Below the pieces are notes generated by a model, which made no database searches, was not told the DNA's origin, and saw only the letters and a list, made by a program, of their open reading frames with translations. The position numbers were made by a program, and so were the translations under genes. Below are positions 35,701 through 47,700 of a DNA stretch of 64,000 nucleotides, piece by piece. This stretch comes from Micromussa lordhowensis. Taxonomy: Eukaryota; Cnidaria; Anthozoa; Scleractinia; Lobophylliidae. The stretch spans positions 28,672,118 to 28,736,117 of the forward strand of contig OZ026601.1 in assembly GCA_964020085.1 (NCBI GenBank). The letters are read 5' to 3'. Each line of letters begins with the position of its first letter. The first letter of the stretch is position 1.

Positions 35701-38700
35701 AAGCTTGTCCACGAGTGCTCGCGAGACGTCCTGGACAAGGAAGTTGTTCGCGTGCCCCCCAGAGAGGTCGATATCAAATATCAGGGCCAAAGAGTTAGGC
35801 ACAAGTACTTCGTTCACGTTCAGCTTGGGGACGTGAACATTCAGAGCCTCGCCTGGGTTTGCTTCGGAAGGATTGAAAGTTATGCGCTTGACAGCACGCG
35901 GTGCCTTCATGGCGCGTATTATCTTTTTTGTTTTTTCCGGGTGAAGGGCATCTTGCACAGACATGATATATGAATTCAAAAAAAATAATTTCTAATTAAA
36001 TAAATGGCAGAAGGTGGCGATTTTGGTTACGATGATCCTGATCTTGACTATCAGATTGACCACGATGACGACGACGACGATCAAGAAGCCAACAGAACCC
36101 AGCCGTTCCAGCCGGGGGCGGCGTCAACACCCTATCATGGCGGTGAACAACATGAAATGCAAACGATGATGCACGAGCAGGAAGGGCTGTCAGATACCTC
36201 GTACGATCAAACACCTTTGATTGAACCTGAAGAAAGAAAGAGAATACTTGACAGGGCTTTAAATTTTATCAAATCTAGGTTCCCAAAGGCTGACTTTAAA
36301 AGAATGGACCCAATTACTTTCAGCAAAAAAGGTACACGAGAAGACATCGTTTCACTTGGGCCAAAAGGTGGCAGAAGGTGAAAGGCAAAAAAGAGAGGCA
36401 GATAACATTGCTGCACAAAGAGATGAAGAATCACAAGAAATTCAAAATCTGAGTTTGCAAACGCTTCATAAAGAAGCGCAAGCAAAGGTCGACAGAGAAA
36501 GGTCAAAGCTCGCCCAAATTGAAAAAGATAGAAACGAAATAATAGAAAGGCTGAACAGCACGAAGGCCGTTGATGAACTGAAAGAGCAAGAAAGTGAGCT
36601 CAAGCGCCAAAACGAAGAAGACCAGGCAACCATCCAAGATGACAACACTTCGCCTTCAGAAAGAGAAGCTGCAGAGGCGAGGGTGGCAGAAAGAAACGAG
36701 GAGCTCTCGCGTTTGCGAACCCAGATTGAGGAAAGAGAAGCTGTCATGCCTCTCCGAGAAAGGATACGCGAGATCTTCAAAAAAAATGGCGTGACCGTGA
36801 CGGCCATCTTTATTGCCGCCGGTGTCACTATCGGGGCTGTTGTTGGGTCAATCACCAAAGCTCTGAAAGCCACATGCAAAGCAATTGGAAATGGCCTAAA
36901 AGACATTGGGGCCAAAATTGGCTCGCTTCTGCCTGGGTTAATTGGCTCGGTCGTCAGCTTCCTTTTCAAAACTGCGGGGCGGGCGATTGGCTTTCTCGCC
37001 GAGCATACCTGGCTCCTCATTTTGGCGGCGGTTGTTTTCATTTTTGAAAAATACATCAAAAAGCGGCGTTAACGTAATACAAGCAATAACAATGCCGCGA
37101 ATGCGACTCCGCCAATAATTAGGGCGGTTTTGTTTATCTCGTGCTGCGGCGTTTCCTCTGAAACGGTTTTCTCGGTGGTCTCAATTTCTGGCCTCTGCGT
37201 TTTTGAAGCCGGCTTCGGTTCTTGCGCTGCCATGGCGGCTTTGTGGATCGGATTGGAGGGATGGCTGTTTGGCGGGTTTATTTTTGGCGGCCCCCCTTCC
37301 ATGTGTCGGATTCCCACTTTTTTTGTTCCTGAATTCACGTCATTGTTCACGCCGTTTCATTCCTGGAACGGCCTGCTTCAGTCTGTTGTTGTATCCAACC
37401 GTGCTTTTCGTGTTGATGATCATTGACGCCGGCATCAGCCACGCTCCAGGGCACACTGCAAGATTCAGCCTGACATTCGCTTCATCAACCGCGAGCTGAT
37501 ACCTTTGCACGCTCTTCGCCAAATCCGGCTGCCTGATAGCGTCTTCCATCAGAGTCAAAAACTCCGTCTGCGCCTCTTTCGCTCTCCCGCCTGTTCCAAT
37601 TATGCTGCTCCGGACATTCACTTGCGCGCCCAAGATGCAGTAAACGAAGGCCTCAACCGACTGGTTAATGCGTGCAAGCCCTGCTTGTGTCAAACCTGAT
37701 GTTTTGTTTGGCGCGAACCAGTCGCACTGGCTAAATGCTACACCATCGAGCTCAATGAAAGCGAGCAAGTTTCCATCTTTCGCTTTCCCGCCTTCATCAG
37801 CGAATTTGTAAAACCCTCCTGGATATTCAGCCCCCGTTTTCATTGGCCCGTGCCCTGACAGGCCTATATATACGTCGCCCAGGCCGTGGTTTTTTCTGCT
37901 TGTGAACCGGAAATCGCTTGTTGGGTCTATCCCGAACTCTGCGCATATCCTTTTGTACGAGGCAACGTCGTAACGATTTCCTGATAAATTGAATGTGGGG
38001 TCCCCGGGTAGGGCGCTTATGCTCTGGATGCCTCCCATCTGGAACAAAATTCTCCTGACTGTGAAATACACGTGAAATCTGTAAAATGCCCTCACTTGCG
38101 GAGAAAGATCCAGGCCGCTGTCGAAGATTTCTCTCGAAATTCCACAGCCTTGCGTTGCGCAAAATACCGCTAAGTTGAGCTGCTGCGGCCAATAGCTCAT
38201 ATTTGGGCCTCCTAGCCAGCGTTTCGCTTCTGCCGCGGAGTTATGCCTTATTCTTGTTTGTTGGAATATTTCCCTCAGTTTCACCACAAAGAAAGAATCT
38301 GGTGTCACGTAAATGTTGATCGGGTTGTTGAAGATTTTCTTGATGCTTGGTGCCGCTCCAGTGAAATCTACTGTGGGGATTGGCAGCGCGTTTTTTGTTC
38401 TCAGCGGAGACAGTTGATATGGGAAGCCCTCCACGCCTTCCAAACCTAGTGCAGCCTTCATTTTCGGGCTCCAATATTTCCTGTCCAACCCGGACACGCT
38501 ATGGCCTCCCTTAAGAAAAATTTCAGATCCTGTGATGTTACCTTTATCATCAGAATATGCTTGAGCATAGAATTGTCTTTTGTCCGCGTTTGGGAACTGT
38601 GCCGTGAATTCTGCCCACGCTCTTTTCTTCGACGCGTCTATTTTAGCAAGCGTTGGTTGTCGGCCTTTCATTTTATATCTATTCAATATAAAATGGTTTT

Positions 38701-41700
38701 TCTCACAATTGTCACTCAGAAAAACGGAGAGACCATCTACTTTGGCGAGCCGATCCCCCAGGTTCATTTCATGAAACTGATCTCGTGCAGTTTGTACAAC
38801 TCTTGGCACAATTTGAAAAAAGAAGGAAGCGCAGTGTTGGGCGATGAAAAAAAAGATCATTCTGTATCGGTTGGTAAAATAAATCCTGGACATTACACTT
38901 TGGAAAGCATGGCACAAGAAATTGCAAACATTTTCAAATCATATGGACAAAGATTGGACACAAAAACAAACACTCCTTTTGGCCAACTAGAAATCACAAA
39001 TCTTGGCACGAAACCAATCAAACTTGATCGCGATTTAGCTGATTTATTTGGTGTGAAGCGAGAGTTAGGCCGGACAACACACGTAAAATATCTCAGATAT
39101 CCGACATCATACTTCATTCATTGCAATCTGATCGACGCAAAACAAAACTTTTTCAACAACAAAAGATCTGACCTCTTGGCCAAACTCGATGTAAGAGGCA
39201 AGCCTTACGAAAAAGTAAGCTATGAAGCTTCTCCGCAGCAACCTTTACGCGGCTGTTCGACAAGTTCACATGTAAACAGTATCACTGTCAGCGTCAGAGA
39301 TGAAAACGGTGAGCTGTTTGATTTCAACGGCTTTCCTCTTGAATTTGTTTTGGAAATGAATTAAATTTCTATTTATACAATGCCTTCCGAGAATGTTCTG
39401 CCATCCGCGCCTCCTGAAAACATATATCCTCAAATCATTCCTCCTGACTTCAGGATGCAAAAAGTTAATGAGATCGCGTCTAATCTGAACAAAGAAGTCG
39501 AACACTATCGAAATGTCACGAAGAAATATAAACGTGCAAAGAAAGTTGTCAACTTGAGTGCGGCTGGATCAAGCGTTCTTTCAGCTGTCTTTTCAAGCGC
39601 AAGCTTTGGCTCCGCTCTTTCTATTGTTGGCCTTCCAGCTACGATACCGCTTGGCGGTCTCGGGGGAGGCTTCGCTATTGCTTCTCCAGGACTTATAATC
39701 GCCAGCAAAAAGCTTGATTCTAAGATAAAGAAGCACCAGGAAATTGTCACACTTGCAATTGCAAAACGTGACACTGTTGACCGTCTTATGTCAAAAGCAA
39801 TGACAGACAATATAATGACCGACAACGAGTTTCAGTTGATCATGGATGAATTTTCGCAGTACAACGTGCTGAAACAGGCTGTCCGGGCTAAAATCACTCG
39901 GCAGTCGTCTAAGCTTGATGTTGACAAGATCAGAAAAGAAGAAAGAAGCAAAGTGGAAACAGAATTTCGAAAAAAAATAAACGCTTTGGCCGCCGATTAG
40001 AATTAACATATGAAAAAATTAATTCAGGCTTTCATTTTAGCGTGACGCGTTATGCATGATGCGTTACACATGTCACGCGTGACATTGCGTGACGTGACAA
40101 AAAATGACAAAACCCTAGTGGGGAGGTGCTCGGTGGCTGTTTCTTTTGCCTAGCCCCGGCTAGGTCTTTCCCGCCGCTGACAAGGCGGCTGTCCCTTCCC
40201 AGTTATACTCAGGGACTGAGTTGAGATCCCGGGGGATCTCTGAGCACCTCCCAGTTATGTGCTGGGCCAGAGCGGGCTCACCCGGGGCTATCGCCGCACA
40301 CTCGGCCTCACCCTCTACTCCTGACAAGTTCATGCACGTGCCTTTTAAGGAATCAGGGGCGGCCAACCCCACATCCAAGAGCACCACCAATCACTCGCTA
40401 ATCGACTATTGGGCGGTCTCAGATATTTATGTTTCACAAAACCTGGTTCATAAGACTTGTGGTTCATTTTTTTTTTCTTCCTTGTAAAACGCATGCGCAT
40501 ACATATAAAATGATCGTATTGATTCACACGATTTGGCATGCCATCACCGAACTTTTGTTGCCTTCTTGGCAAAAAGAAATCAGAGATATAACACATGAAG
40601 TCGTTAACTCGATGAAAGAAGCAAAAAAATGAAACTGCTGTGTGACGTTATGCTTGAAATATTTTTGCCTCATCAAAAACAAACCTTAATTTGCATACGC
40701 TCAAACGGCCGTCGCTTGTTTCCTGCTGTCTAGCACCATACATGAAATATTTCGCCTCGCTCGAATTTGCAGTTTCAAATATATAATGAAGAACTCTTTT
40801 CCCTTTCGTTCAAAATCTTAAGCAACCGTTTTTCGGCGCGTATTGATAAGATTATTTCTTTGCCGCCTGCTTCAATAACAACAATGTCCGCATCTGAATC
40901 TTCATAAATGTCATCTGGCGAAGCAATGGCATCTTCTTCTTTTTTTGGGTCAAAATATTTGGCAATCACCCCCAACGAGGCCGAAACCGAGATTGAAATC
41001 AAAAGGCACGAGGCCGAAACCGAGATTGATACCAAAAGGCACGACGCTTTTAAGACGAGACCCATATATTTCAACACATTGTATCCCTTGAATAAAAATT
41101 TGGGCTCGCCACATGCAAATTTGCATAAACCGCGTTATTTACATGCCAGCCAAAATATTGGCTAACACGCGCGGGTCGATCTGCCTCAATTCATTTAAAA
41201 CTTCTTCTGGCATAACAACCACTTTTTGTTTGCCTTTTGTCGCCCCAAGTACAAAGACTTGTTTGTCTTTCTCGGAAATCTTCCACATTTTATTTTCTTT
41301 TTTGTTTCTTTGAGTCATTGCTCCTTTACGACTGCGACCCATTGCTTTCTATATAGACGGCACATTTATTCAATAGAAAATAATTCTATGTCACAAAACA
41401 AGAACCTGTGTTTTAACCTTACACACATATATGATGAGGGGTTCTGTGTCACAAAAAAATTGTGGCATCATAGGCTCGTGACACGAGCCTGGGCGAGTGT
41501 CACGAGCCTAGGATATCACAAAAATTTTGTGACACAGAACCCTCATCATATATGTGTGTTTTTCCATTATTTATTTGTTTGTTTACTTATATTTCAGTTA
41601 ATCAGTGTGGTCTTTACTTTGGGTTTTCATCTATCTTGTCACTGTCGTCTTCATCTTTTACTTTTTGATAGTCACTATCAATTTTTTCAGGGTCCCAGGT

Positions 41701-44700
41701 AGGGTCATCATCATCATGCCACCTAGTGTTTTTCTCATCAGTCTCCTCTTCATTAACATCCTCATCCTGTTCTGTTGGTTGATCCATAGACTTTGTAGGG
41801 CTGATGTCCTCTGTTTCAACAACTGGTTCAGTTTGGACAGCTTAAATATCAAAAAATATGAAAGAAAAACAAATAAAAAATTACAAAATGATAAAATTAG
41901 TATAGGGTGCCTGAAAAAGATATCCCTGAGAAAATAAATTTTGTCAGATTAATCATTTTCAACTTTTGGACAGGATGGGTGTAGTCTTACCAGCATTAAC
42001 CATTAATTGTCACTCAGAAAAACGGAGAGACCATCTACTTTGGCGAGCCGATCCCCCAGGTTCATTTCATGAAACTGATCTCGTGCAGTTTGTACAACTC
42101 TTGGCACAATTTGAAAAAAGAAGGAAGCGCAGTGTTGGGCGATGAAAAAAAAGATCATTCTGTATCGGTTGGTAAAATAAATCCTGGACATTACACTTTG
42201 GAAAGCATGGCACAAGAAATTGCAAACATTTTCAAATCATATGGACAAAGATTGGACACAAAAACAAACACTCCTTTTGGCCAACTAGAAATCACAAATC
42301 TTGGCACGAAACCAATCAAACTTGATCGCGATTTAGCTGATTTATTTGGTGTGAAGCGAGAGTTAGGCCGGACAACACACGTAAAATATCTCAGATATCC
42401 GACATCATACTTCATTCATTGCAATCTGATCGACGCAAAACAAAACTTTTTCAACAACAAAAGATCTGACCTCTTGGCCAAACTCGATGTAAGAGGCAAG
42501 CCTTACGAAAAAGTAAGCTATGAAGCTTCTCCGCAGCAACCTTTACGCGGCTGTTCGACAAGTTCACATGTAAACAGTATCACTGTCAGCGTCAGAGATG
42601 AAAACGGTGAGCTGTTTGATTTCAACGGCTTTCCTCTTGAATTTGTTTTGGAAATGAATTAAATTTCTATTTATACAATGCCTTCCGAGAATGTTCTGCC
42701 ATCCGCGCCTCCTGAAAACATATATCCTCAAATCATTCCTCCTGACTTCAGGATGCAAAAAGTTAATGAGATCGCGTCTAATCTGAACAAAGAAGTCGAA
42801 CACTATCGAAATGTCACGAAGAAATATAAACGTGCAAAGAAAGTTGTCAACTTGAGTGCGGCTGGATCAAGCGTTCTTTCAGCTGTCTTTTCAAGCGCAA
42901 GCTTTGGCTCCGCTCTTTCTATTGTTGGCCTTCCAGCTACGATACCGCTTGGCGGTCTCGGGGGAGGCTTCGCTATTGCTTCTCCAGGACTTATAATCGC
43001 CAGCAAAAAGCTTGATTCTAAGATAAAGAAGCACCAGGAAATTGTCACACTTGCAATTGCAAAACGTGACACTGTTGACCGTCTTATGTCAAAAGCAATG
43101 ACAGACAATATAATGACCGACAACGAGTTTCAGTTGATCATGGATGAATTTTCGCAGTACAACGTGCTGAAACAGGCTGTCCGGGCTAAAATCACTCGGC
43201 AGTCGTCTAAGCTTGATGTTGACAAGATCAGAAAAGAAGAAAGAAGCAAAGTGGAAACAGAATTTCGAAAAAAAATAAACGCTTTGGCCGCCGATTAGAA
43301 TTAACATATGAAAAAATTAATTCAGGCTTTCATTTTAGCGTGACGCGTTATGCATGATGCGTTACACATGTCACGCGTGACATTGCGTGACGTGACAAAA
43401 AATGACAAAACCCTAGTGGGGAGGTGCTCGGTGGCTGTTTCTTTTGCCTAGCCCCGGCTAGGTCTTTCCCGCCGCTGACAAGGCGGCTGTCCCTTCCCAG
43501 TTATACTCAGGGACTGAGTTGAGATCCCGGGGGATCTCTGAGCACCTCCCAGTTATGTGCTGGGCCAGAGCGGGCTCACCCGGGGCTATCGCCGCACACT
43601 CGGCCTCACCCTCTACTCCTGACAAGTTCATGCACGTGCCTTTTAAGGAATCAGGGGCGGCCAACCCCACATCCAAGAGCACCACCAATCACTCGCTAAT
43701 CGACTATTGGGCGGTCTCAGATATTTATGTTTCACAAAACCTGGTTCATAAGACTTGTGGTTCATTTTTTTTTTCTTCCTTGTAAAACGCATGCGCATAC
43801 ATATAAAATGATCGTATTGATTCACACGATTTGGCATGCCATCACCGAACTTTTGTTGCCTTCTTGGCAAAAAGAAATCAGAGATATAACACATGAAGTC
43901 GTTAACTCGATGAAAGAAGCAAAAAAATGAAACTGCTGTGTGACGTTATGCTTGAAATATTTTTGCCTCATCAAAAACAAACCTTAATTTGCATACGCTC
44001 AAACGGCCGTCGCTTGTTTCCTGCTGTCTAGCACCATACATGAAATATTTCGCCTCGCTCGAATTTGCAGTTTCAAATATATAATGAAGAACTCTTTTCC
44101 CTTTCGTTCAAAATCTTAAGCAACCGTTTTTCGGCGCGTATTGATAAGATTATTTCTTTGCCGCCTGCTTCAATAACAACAATGTCCGCATCTGAATCTT
44201 CATAAATGTCATCTGGCGAAGCAATGGCATCTTCTTCTTTTTTTGGGTCAAAATATTTGGCAATCACCCCCAACGAGGCCGAAACCGAGATTGAAATCAA
44301 AAGGCACGAGGCCGAAACCGAGATTGATACCAAAAGGCACGACGCTTTTAAGACGAGACCCATATATTTCAACACATTGTATCCCTTGAATAAAAATTTG
44401 GGCTCGCCACATGCAAATTTGCATAAACCGCGTTATTTACATGCCAGCCAAAATATTGGCTAACACGCGCGGGTCGATCTGCCTCAATTCATTTAAAACT
44501 TCTTCTGGCATAACAACCACTTTTTGTTTGCCTTTTGTCGCCCCAAGTACAAAGACTTGTTTGTCTTTCTCGGAAATCTTCCACATTTTATTTTCTTTTT
44601 TGTTTCTTTGAGTCATTGCTCCTTTACGACTGCGACCCATTGCTTTCTATATAGACGGCACATTTATTCAATAGAAAATAATTCTATGTCACAAAACAAG

Positions 44701-47700
44701 AACCTGTGTTTTAACCTTACACACATATATGATGAGGGGTTCTGTGTCACAAAAAAATTGTGGCATCATAGGCTCGTGACACGAGCCTGGGCGAGTGTCA
44801 CGAGCCTAGGATATCACAAAAATTTTGTGACACAGAACCCTCATCATATATGTGTGTTTTTCCATTATTTATTTGTTTGTTTACTTATATTTCAGTTAAT
44901 CAGTGTGGTCTTTACTTTGGGTTTTCATCTATCTTGTCACTGTCGTCTTCATCTTTTACTTTTTGATAGTCACTATCAATTTTTTCAGGGTCCCAGGTAG
45001 GGTCATCATCATCATGCCACCTAGTGTTTTTCTCATCAGTCTCCTCTTCATTAACATCCTCATCCTGTTCTGTTGGTTGATCCATAGACTTTGTAGGGCT
45101 GATGTCCTCTGTTTCAACAACTGGTTCAGTTTGGACAGCTTAAATATCAAAAAATATGAAAGAAAAACAAATAAAAAATTACAAAATGATAAAATTAGTA
45201 TAGGGTGCCTGAAAAAGATATCCCTGAGAAAATAAATTTTGTCAGATTAATCATTTTCAACTTTTGGACAGGATGGGTGTAGTCTTACCAGCATTAACCA
45301 TTAATTGTCACTCAGAAAAACGGAGAGACCATCTACTTTGGCGAGCCGATCCCCCAGGTTCATTTCATGAAACTGATCTCGTGCAGTTTGTACAACTCTT
45401 GGCACAATTTGAAAAAAGAAGGAAGCGCAGTGTTGGGCGATGAAAAAAAAGATCATTCTGTATCGGTTGGTAAAATAAATCCTGGACATTACACTTTGGA
45501 AAGCATGGCACAAGAAATTGCAAACATTTTCAAATCATATGGACAAAGATTGGACACAAAAACAAACACTCCTTTTGGCCAACTAGAAATCACAAATCTT
45601 GGCACGAAACCAATCAAACTTGATCGCGATTTAGCTGATTTATTTGGTGTGAAGCGAGAGTTAGGCCGGACAACACACGTAAAATATCTCAGATATCCGA
45701 CATCATACTTCATTCATTGCAATCTGATCGACGCAAAACAAAACTTTTTCAACAACAAAAGATCTGACCTCTTGGCCAAACTCGATGTAAGAGGCAAGCC
45801 TTACGAAAAAGTAAGCTATGAAGCTTCTCCGCAGCAACCTTTACGCGGCTGTTCGACAAGTTCACATGTAAACAGTATCACTGTCAGCGTCAGAGATGAA
45901 AACGGTGAGCTGTTTGATTTCAACGGCTTTCCTCTTGAATTTGTTTTGGAAATGAATTAAATTTCTATTTATACAATGCCTTCCGAGAATGTTCTGCCAT
46001 CCGCGCCTCCTGAAAACATATATCCTCAAATCATTCCTCCTGACTTCAGGATGCAAAAAGTTAATGAGATCGCGTCTAATCTGAACAAAGAAGTCGAACA
46101 CTATCGAAATGTCACGAAGAAATATAAACGTGCAAAGAAAGTTGTCAACTTGAGTGCGGCTGGATCAAGCGTTCTTTCAGCTGTCTTTTCAAGCGCAAGC
46201 TTTGGCTCCGCTCTTTCTATTGTTGGCCTTCCAGCTACGATACCGCTTGGCGGTCTCGGGGGAGGCTTCGCTATTGCTTCTCCAGGACTTATAATCGCCA
46301 GCAAAAAGCTTGATTCTAAGATAAAGAAGCACCAGGAAATTGTCACACTTGCAATTGCAAAACGTGACACTGTTGACCGTCTTATGTCAAAAGCAATGAC
46401 AGACAATATAATGACCGACAACGAGTTTCAGTTGATCATGGATGAATTTTCGCAGTACAACGTGCTGAAACAGGCTGTCCGGGCTAAAATCACTCGGCAG
46501 TCGTCTAAGCTTGATGTTGACAAGATCAGAAAAGAAGAAAGAAGCAAAGTGGAAACAGAATTTCGAAAAAAAATAAACGCTTTGGCCGCCGATTAGAATT
46601 AACATATGAAAAAATTAATTCAGGCTTTCATTTTAGCGTGACGCGTTATGCATGATGCGTTACACATGTCACGCGTGACATTGCGTGACGTGACAAAAAA
46701 TGACAAAACCCTAGTGGGGAGGTGCTCGGTGGCTGTTTCTTTTGCCTAGCCCCGGCTAGGTCTTTCCCGCCGCTGACAAGGCGGCTGTCCCTTCCCAGTT
46801 ATACTCAGGGACTGAGTTGAGATCCCGGGGGATCTCTGAGCACCTCCCAGTTATGTGCTGGGCCAGAGCGGGCTCACCCGGGGCTATCGCCGCACACTCG
46901 GCCTCACCCTCTACTCCTGACAAGTTCATGCACGTGCCTTTTAAGGAATCAGGGGCGGCCAACCCCACATCCAAGAGCACCACCAATCACTCGCTAATCG
47001 ACTATTGGGCGGTCTCAGATATTTATGTTTCACAAAACCTGGTTCATAAGACTTGTGGTTCATTTTTTTTTTCTTCCTTGTAAAACGCATGCGCATACAT
47101 ATAAAATGATCGTATTGATTCACACGATTTGGCATGCCATCACCGAACTTTTGTTGCCTTCTTGGCAAAAAGAAATCAGAGATATAACACATGAAGTCGT
47201 TAACTCGATGAAAGAAGCAAAAAAATGAAACTGCTGTGTGACGTTATGCTTGAAATATTTTTGCCTCATCAAAAACAAACCTTAATTTGCATACGCTCAA
47301 ACGGCCGTCGCTTGTTTCCTGCTGTCTAGCACCATACATGAAATATTTCGCCTCGCTCGAATTTGCAGTTTCAAATATATAATGAAGAACTCTTTTCCCT
47401 TTCGTTCAAAATCTTAAGCAACCGTTTTTCGGCGCGTATTGATAAGATTATTTCTTTGCCGCCTGCTTCAATAACAACAATGTCCGCATCTGAATCTTCA
47501 TAAATGTCATCTGGCGAAGCAATGGCATCTTCTTCTTTTTTTGGGTCAAAATATTTGGCAATCACCCCCAACGAGGCCGAAACCGAGATTGAAATCAAAA
47601 GGCACGAGGCCGAAACCGAGATTGATACCAAAAGGCACGACGCTTTTAAGACGAGACCCATATATTTCAACACATTGTATCCCTTGAATAAAAATTTGGG

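Larger units (their letters stand above)
27313..41559. mobile_element. Maverick/Polinton virus-like element, 14.2 kb
   Basis: TIRs of 221 bp (27313-27533 and 41339-41559) differ at about two positions. TTTTC lies just outside both ends (27308-27312 and 41560-41564), a candidate target duplication; a 6-bp TTTTTC reading needs a 1-base shift. Genes: polymerase B, integrase, fused capsid/ATPase, putative penton and several small proteins. Polintons replicate by protein-primed polymerase and insert through retroviral-type integrase; capsid genes suggest a virion stage. No adenovirus-type protease is found. Base composition is more GC-rich than the flanks. The insertion is in intron 4 of the THAP transposase. 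Confidence 0.9.

Noticed and set aside
37827..38474. Minus frames of 121 and 77 aa overlapping the 443-aa protein
   Set aside because: Shifted-frame shadows of a long intact gene.
40160..40487. Short frames over the GC-rich region (76 aa minus, 88 aa plus)
   Set aside because: They overlap the nested inverted repeats of the RNA-like structure, have no domain and lack the TATA-ATG context of the neighbouring genes.
41226..41702. 158-aa open frame crossing the Polinton right TIR
   Set aside because: It runs across the TIR palindrome and flanking intron, antisense to the 67-aa gene, and recurs only because of the tandem units.
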